A stretch of DNA of 64,000 nt from Saccharopolyspora endophytica. GTDB taxonomy: Bacteria > Actinomycetota > Actinomycetes > Mycobacteriales > Pseudonocardiaceae. The notes beneath the pieces are model-generated. The model did no database searches and was not told the DNA's origin. It saw only the letters and a list, made by a program, of their open reading frames with translations. Location: NCBI RefSeq assembly GCF_018070075.1, contig NZ_JAGPXE010000003.1:310001-374000 (forward strand), written 5' to 3'. Both the position numbers and the translations under genes were made by a program. Shown here one piece after another: positions 61,062-64,000 of the stretch; the first letter of the stretch is position 1; each line of letters starts with the position of its first letter.

Positions 61062-61282
61062 GCGCACAAACCGACAACCCCGAAACCGACACCGACTGGG
61101 AATACCGGCCGCTGCGCCTCCCACCCGGCATCACCCGCATCAGCGCAGCGACCCAACTCAGCATCCACGCCGAGTACTCCGGCTGGGAACTCTCCCGCGT
61201 CCTCCTCTACGCCGACGGCACCCGCAAGATCTGGCTCCGCCGCAAACGCAACACCCCCGGCGTCCCCAACGTCATCACCTGA
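61058..61282 (+). CDS. DUF5703-family small protein
   Basis: 74 residues from GTG at 61058, overlapping the preceding stop as GTGA (translational coupling). WEYRPLRLPPGITRISAATQ, then IHAEYSGWELSRVLLYADGT and RKIWLRRK match the DUF5703 pattern: a short acidic start, an AEYxxWEL core and a basic end. Function unknown, though the strict coupling to the lipoprotein implies a joint role. It meets the lipoate-ligase-like gene end to end. Confidence 0.82.
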   Translation: MSAQTDNPETDTDWEYRPLRLPPGITRISAATQLSIHAEYSGWELSRVLLYADGTRKIWLRRKRNTPGVPNVIT

Positions 61283-62332
61283 TCACCGCACCCGCCACAA
61301 CCACGCATCCGTCGCGAACTTCGACTCCACCAACGCCCCGGCGCGAGACTCCTCCACCGCGCTCACCGGCCCCTCCACGAGCCCGAACCGCGACCGGAAC
61401 CCCTCGATCAGCCGCTCGATGACGACCTCACGCGCCAACCCCGTCTGCCGCGCCAGCGGATCCACCCGCTTGGCAGCGCTCGCGACACCCTTGGCCGACA
61501 ACTTCTCCCGGCCCACGCGCAGCACCTCACCGAGCTTCGCACCATCGATCGAGTAGGACATCGTCACGTGGTGCAACACCGCACCCGAAGCCATCCGCTT
61601 CTGCGCCGCACCACCGATCTTCCCTCCACCGGACGCGATGTCGTTCAACGGCTGATACCAGACATCCAGCCCCAGATCCCGCAGCACGCCCAACACCCAG
61701 TCGTCCAAGAACGGATACGACTCGGCCACCGACATCCCCGCCACCAACGACGGCGGCGCGTACAGCGAATACGTCACCGTGTTCCCCGGCTCCACGAACA
61801 TCGCCCCACCACCGGTCACCCGACGCACCACCTCAACACCCAGCCGCGCCGCCGCATCCAGATCCACCTCGTTGCGCACCGACTGGAACCCACCCAAGAT
61901 CACCGCAGCCGACGACCACTCCCACAACCGCAACGTCGGCCCCCGACGCCCCGCACCCACCTCCTCGGCCAGCACCTCGTCCAAAGCCATGTGCATCAAC
62001 GGCGACCGCGGACCCTCACGCACCAACTCCCACTCGTGATCACCCCACCCCGACGCACGCGACAACGCACGACGCACCGCCGTGGCCACCGACTCCGCGC
62101 TGAACCCCACCAACCGCGCGTCCTCGGGCAACCCACCCCGAATCCGCCGCACCAACTCCTCGGGCTCCGCCGACACCGGCGCACCCACCAACGACGCGTT
62201 GATCGCCTCCAACGCCTCATCCGGCTCCAGGAAGAAATCCCCGCTCAACCGCACGTCCGACAACCGGCCATCGACCACCTCCAGGTCGACCACCACCAAC
62301 TTGCCACCCGGAACCTTCAACTCACCGTGCAC
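61283..62332 (-). CDS. Lipoate--protein ligase-like protein with N-terminal extension
   Basis: 349 residues from GTG at 62332, six bases after GAGGGG. Residues 1-90 form an extra domain resembling the LplA accessory domain but placed at the N-terminus (KLVVVDLEVVDGRLSDVRLS, DFFLEPDEALEAIN). The catalytic domain has SPLMHMALDEVLAEEVGAG, then WSSAAVILGGFQSV, RRVTGGGAMFVEPGNTVTY and NDIASGGGKIGGAAQKRMAS, the last containing the active Lys of lipoate ligases. Free lipoate or octanoate attachment is likely. Confidence 0.85.
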   Translation of the reverse strand: MHGELKVPGGKLVVVDLEVVDGRLSDVRLSGDFFLEPDEALEAINASLVGAPVSAEPEELVRRIRGGLPEDARLVGFSAESVATAVRRALSRASGWGDHEWELVREGPRSPLMHMALDEVLAEEVGAGRRGPTLRLWEWSSAAVILGGFQSVRNEVDLDAAARLGVEVVRRVTGGGAMFVEPGNTVTYSLYAPPSLVAGMSVAESYPFLDDWVLGVLRDLGLDVWYQPLNDIASGGGKIGGAAQKRMASGAVLHHVTMSYSIDGAKLGEVLRVGREKLSAKGVASAAKRVDPLARQTGLAREVVIERLIEGFRSRFGLVEGPVSAVEESRAGALVESKFATDAWLWRVR

Positions 62333-62419
62333 AGCGCACCCCTCTCCCACAACATCGACAACACCACCCCCAGCCGCCGGAATTTCCCGATGAGACCCAG
62401 CTCCCAGAAAGGCACGCCC

Positions 62420-63967
62420 ATGACCGAGCTGCTCACCGGAGCACTCATCGCCGACGGCACCGGCACACCCCTGCGACCCGCCGACGTCCTCATCGACGAC
62501 CACCGCATCACCGCCGTCGAACCACCCGGCACGCTCCCCGAACACCACCCCCGACGCGACCTCACCGGACTCGTCCTGGCACCCGGCTTCATCGACGTCC
62601 ACTCGCACGCCGACAACGCACCCCTGCTCACCGACCACGACACCACCAAGATCCTCCAAGGCGTCACCACCGAAGTCGTCGGCAACTGCGGATTCAGCCT
62701 CGCACCCCGCACCACCACCCACGCCGACGTCCACGACGCGTTCCTGCAACGCCTCTTCCCACCCCTGAACACCACCTGGACCGGCTTCGCGGAGCTCTTC
62801 CACGCCACCGACATCGCAGGCCACGTCACCAACCACTGCCCGCTCATCGGACACGGCACCCTGCGGGTGGCCGCCACCGGCATGACCGACGCCGCCCCCG
62901 ACGCCGACGCGCTGCACCGCATGCGCGCGATGCTCGAAGAGGGCATGACCGCAGGCGCTTTCGGGCTCTCCAGCGGCCTGATCTACCCACCGGCCCTGTT
63001 CGCCACCACCGACGAGCTCACCGCACTGGCGGAGGTCCTCGGCGGTAACGGCCTCTACGCCACCCACATGCGCGACGAAGGCGACCACCTCCTCGACGCC
63101 ATCGACGAAGCCCTGCGCATCGGCCACGTCGCCGGCCGCACCCACCTGTCGCACCTCAAAGCCACCCACCCGCGCAACTGGGGCAGGATGCCCGACGCCC
63201 TCGACCGCATCCTCCAGGCCCGCGAAGCCGGGCACGTCGTCCACCAGGACGTCTACCCCTACACCGCCTCCTCCACCACCCTCACCTCGGTGCTGCCCAC
63301 CGACTACCTCGGCGGCGACTCCGAGCACACCCTCGCCAAGCTCACCGCCCCCACCGCGCACGCCGAGCTCACCGCCGCCATCGGCGAGACCACCCACTTC
63401 GACCGCATCCTCATCGCCACCACGCCCAGCCACCGCCACGAGGGACGCACCCTCGCCGACATCGCGGAATCCCGGAGCACCGACCCGATCACCGCCCTCA
63501 TCGACCTCCTGGTCACCGAGGAGCTCCGCGTCGCGATGATCCACTTCTCGATGCACGAGGACGACCTCGAAATCGCCCTCCGCGACACCCGCACCATGAT
63601 CGGCTCCGACGGCCTGCCACCCGGCAACGGCGGCCGACCGCACCCGCGCATGACCGGCACCTTCCCCCGAGTCCTCGGCCGCTACGTCCGCGAACGCGGC
63701 GTGCTGGAGCTGCCCGAGGCCATCCGCCGCATGACCTCCCTGCCCGCCGAAACGTTCCGGATCCCCGACCGCGGTCTGATCGCCCCGGGCAAGGTCGCCG
63801 ACCTCGTGGCCTTCGACGCCGACACCGTCGTGGACGTCGGCGACTACCAGGACGCCATGCGGCCACCGGCGGGAATCCCGTGGGTGTGCCTGGCCGGCAA
63901 GACCGTCGTCGAAGACGGCGGCTTCCTCGGCTCACGAGCCGGCACCCGCCTGACCCCCGAGGCCTGA
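62420..63967 (+). CDS. N-acyl-D-amino-acid deacylase
   Basis: 515 residues, amidohydrolase fold, normal length. VLAPGFIDVHSHADNAPLLT holds the His-x-His pair, VTTEVVGNCGFSLAPR the metal-binding Cys region of D-aminoacylases, GRTHLSHLKATHPRNWG the bridging residues, and TMIGSDGLPPGNGG the late Asp. The C-terminal half-barrel ends with ADLVAFDADTVVDVGDYQD. It removes acyl groups from D-amino acids. ATG at 62420 follows AGAAAGG. It diverges from the lipoate-ligase-like gene. Confidence 0.92.
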   Translation: MTELLTGALIADGTGTPLRPADVLIDDHRITAVEPPGTLPEHHPRRDLTGLVLAPGFIDVHSHADNAPLLTDHDTTKILQGVTTEVVGNCGFSLAPRTTTHADVHDAFLQRLFPPLNTTWTGFAELFHATDIAGHVTNHCPLIGHGTLRVAATGMTDAAPDADALHRMRAMLEEGMTAGAFGLSSGLIYPPALFATTDELTALAEVLGGNGLYATHMRDEGDHLLDAIDEALRIGHVAGRTHLSHLKATHPRNWGRMPDALDRILQAREAGHVVHQDVYPYTASSTTLTSVLPTDYLGGDSEHTLAKLTAPTAHAELTAAIGETTHFDRILIATTPSHRHEGRTLADIAESRSTDPITALIDLLVTEELRVAMIHFSMHEDDLEIALRDTRTMIGSDGLPPGNGGRPHPRMTGTFPRVLGRYVRERGVLELPEAIRRMTSLPAETFRIPDRGLIAPGKVADLVAFDADTVVDVGDYQDAMRPPAGIPWVCLAGKTVVEDGGFLGSRAGTRLTPEA

Positions 63968-64000
63968 CCGGTCCTCGTTCGCCTCTTTTCGACCCGGTTG

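Noticed and set aside
61568..62419. N-terminal extension of the D-aminoacylase frame to 61568
   Set aside because: The sequence is Arg/His/Pro-rich antisense of the lipoate-ligase-like gene; ATG at 62420 has a good ribosome site and begins the family domain.

Overview
The window is high-GC actinobacterial chromosome. Dense genes, GTG and TTG starts, TANNNT -10 boxes placed 6-8 nt before start codons (leaderless genes), Tat and lipoprotein signals, and families such as DUF6221, DUF6518, DUF5703, ABATE/CGNR regulators and I36 inhibitors all fit an actinomycete. A Pseudonocardiaceae genus (Saccharopolyspora-like) is my best guess, by inference only. Most of the window is ordinary metabolism with many small regulator-plus-enzyme modules. 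I see no rRNA, tRNA, CRISPR array, intact prophage or biosynthetic cluster.

Layout. 0-4.4 kb: tripartite tricarboxylate transporter (tctCBA, tctA cut by the left edge) with a CoA-transferase, opposite a GntR/FCD regulator coupled to a gamma-carbonic-anhydrase-like gene. 4.5-10.9 kb: PrmC-like methyltransferase, small Cys-rich protein, GH38 alpha-mannosidase, PGRP amidase, DUF6221. 10.9-11.8 kb: gene-poor, with several palindromes. 11.8-22.1 kb: ketosteroid-dehydrogenase-like flavoprotein with a hydrolase, membrane proteins, two methyltransferases, a YukJ-type protein and an ArsR-SRPBCC fusion. 22.2-26.5 kb: monooxygenase, SRPBCC/ArsR operon, BKACE enzyme, ASCH protein, and an auxiliary-type trpS behind a complete tryptophan attenuator. 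26.5-37.9 kb: GNATs, SDRs, MarR, malate dehydrogenase, coiled-coil and pentapeptide proteins, LysR/EamA pair, cupin. 38-40.4 kb: tyrosine recombinase beside a decayed AAA ATPase. 40.4-46.4 kb: Tat lipoprotein MBL enzyme, frameshifted DinB-type gene, guanidinium exporter under a guanidine-III riboswitch, two I36 inhibitor genes, argG, mug. 46.5-55.7 kb: proline-rich protein, ABC ATPase, eIF2B-like isomerase, MarR/MDR pair, PPOX, a TetR/MFS deletion scar, CGNR-MBL-MFS module, and a methionine-aminopeptidase-like protein lacking most metal ligands. 55.8-64 kb: surface proteins, histidine phosphatase, uppP, aldo/keto reductase, beta-propeller lipoprotein with DUF5703, lipoate-ligase-like protein, D-aminoacylase.

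The best signals are RNA-level. One is the trpS attenuator: a leaderless peptide with tandem Trp codons, a competing antiterminator, and a terminator with a U run. The other is a 41-nt guanidine-III aptamer whose 3' strand repeats at the gdx start codon. Also notable are tandem MarR operators, an 18-bp inverted-repeat element, region-wide strand asymmetry, three single-base frame breaks between 33.5 and 43.1 kb, and the predicted dead aminopeptidase.
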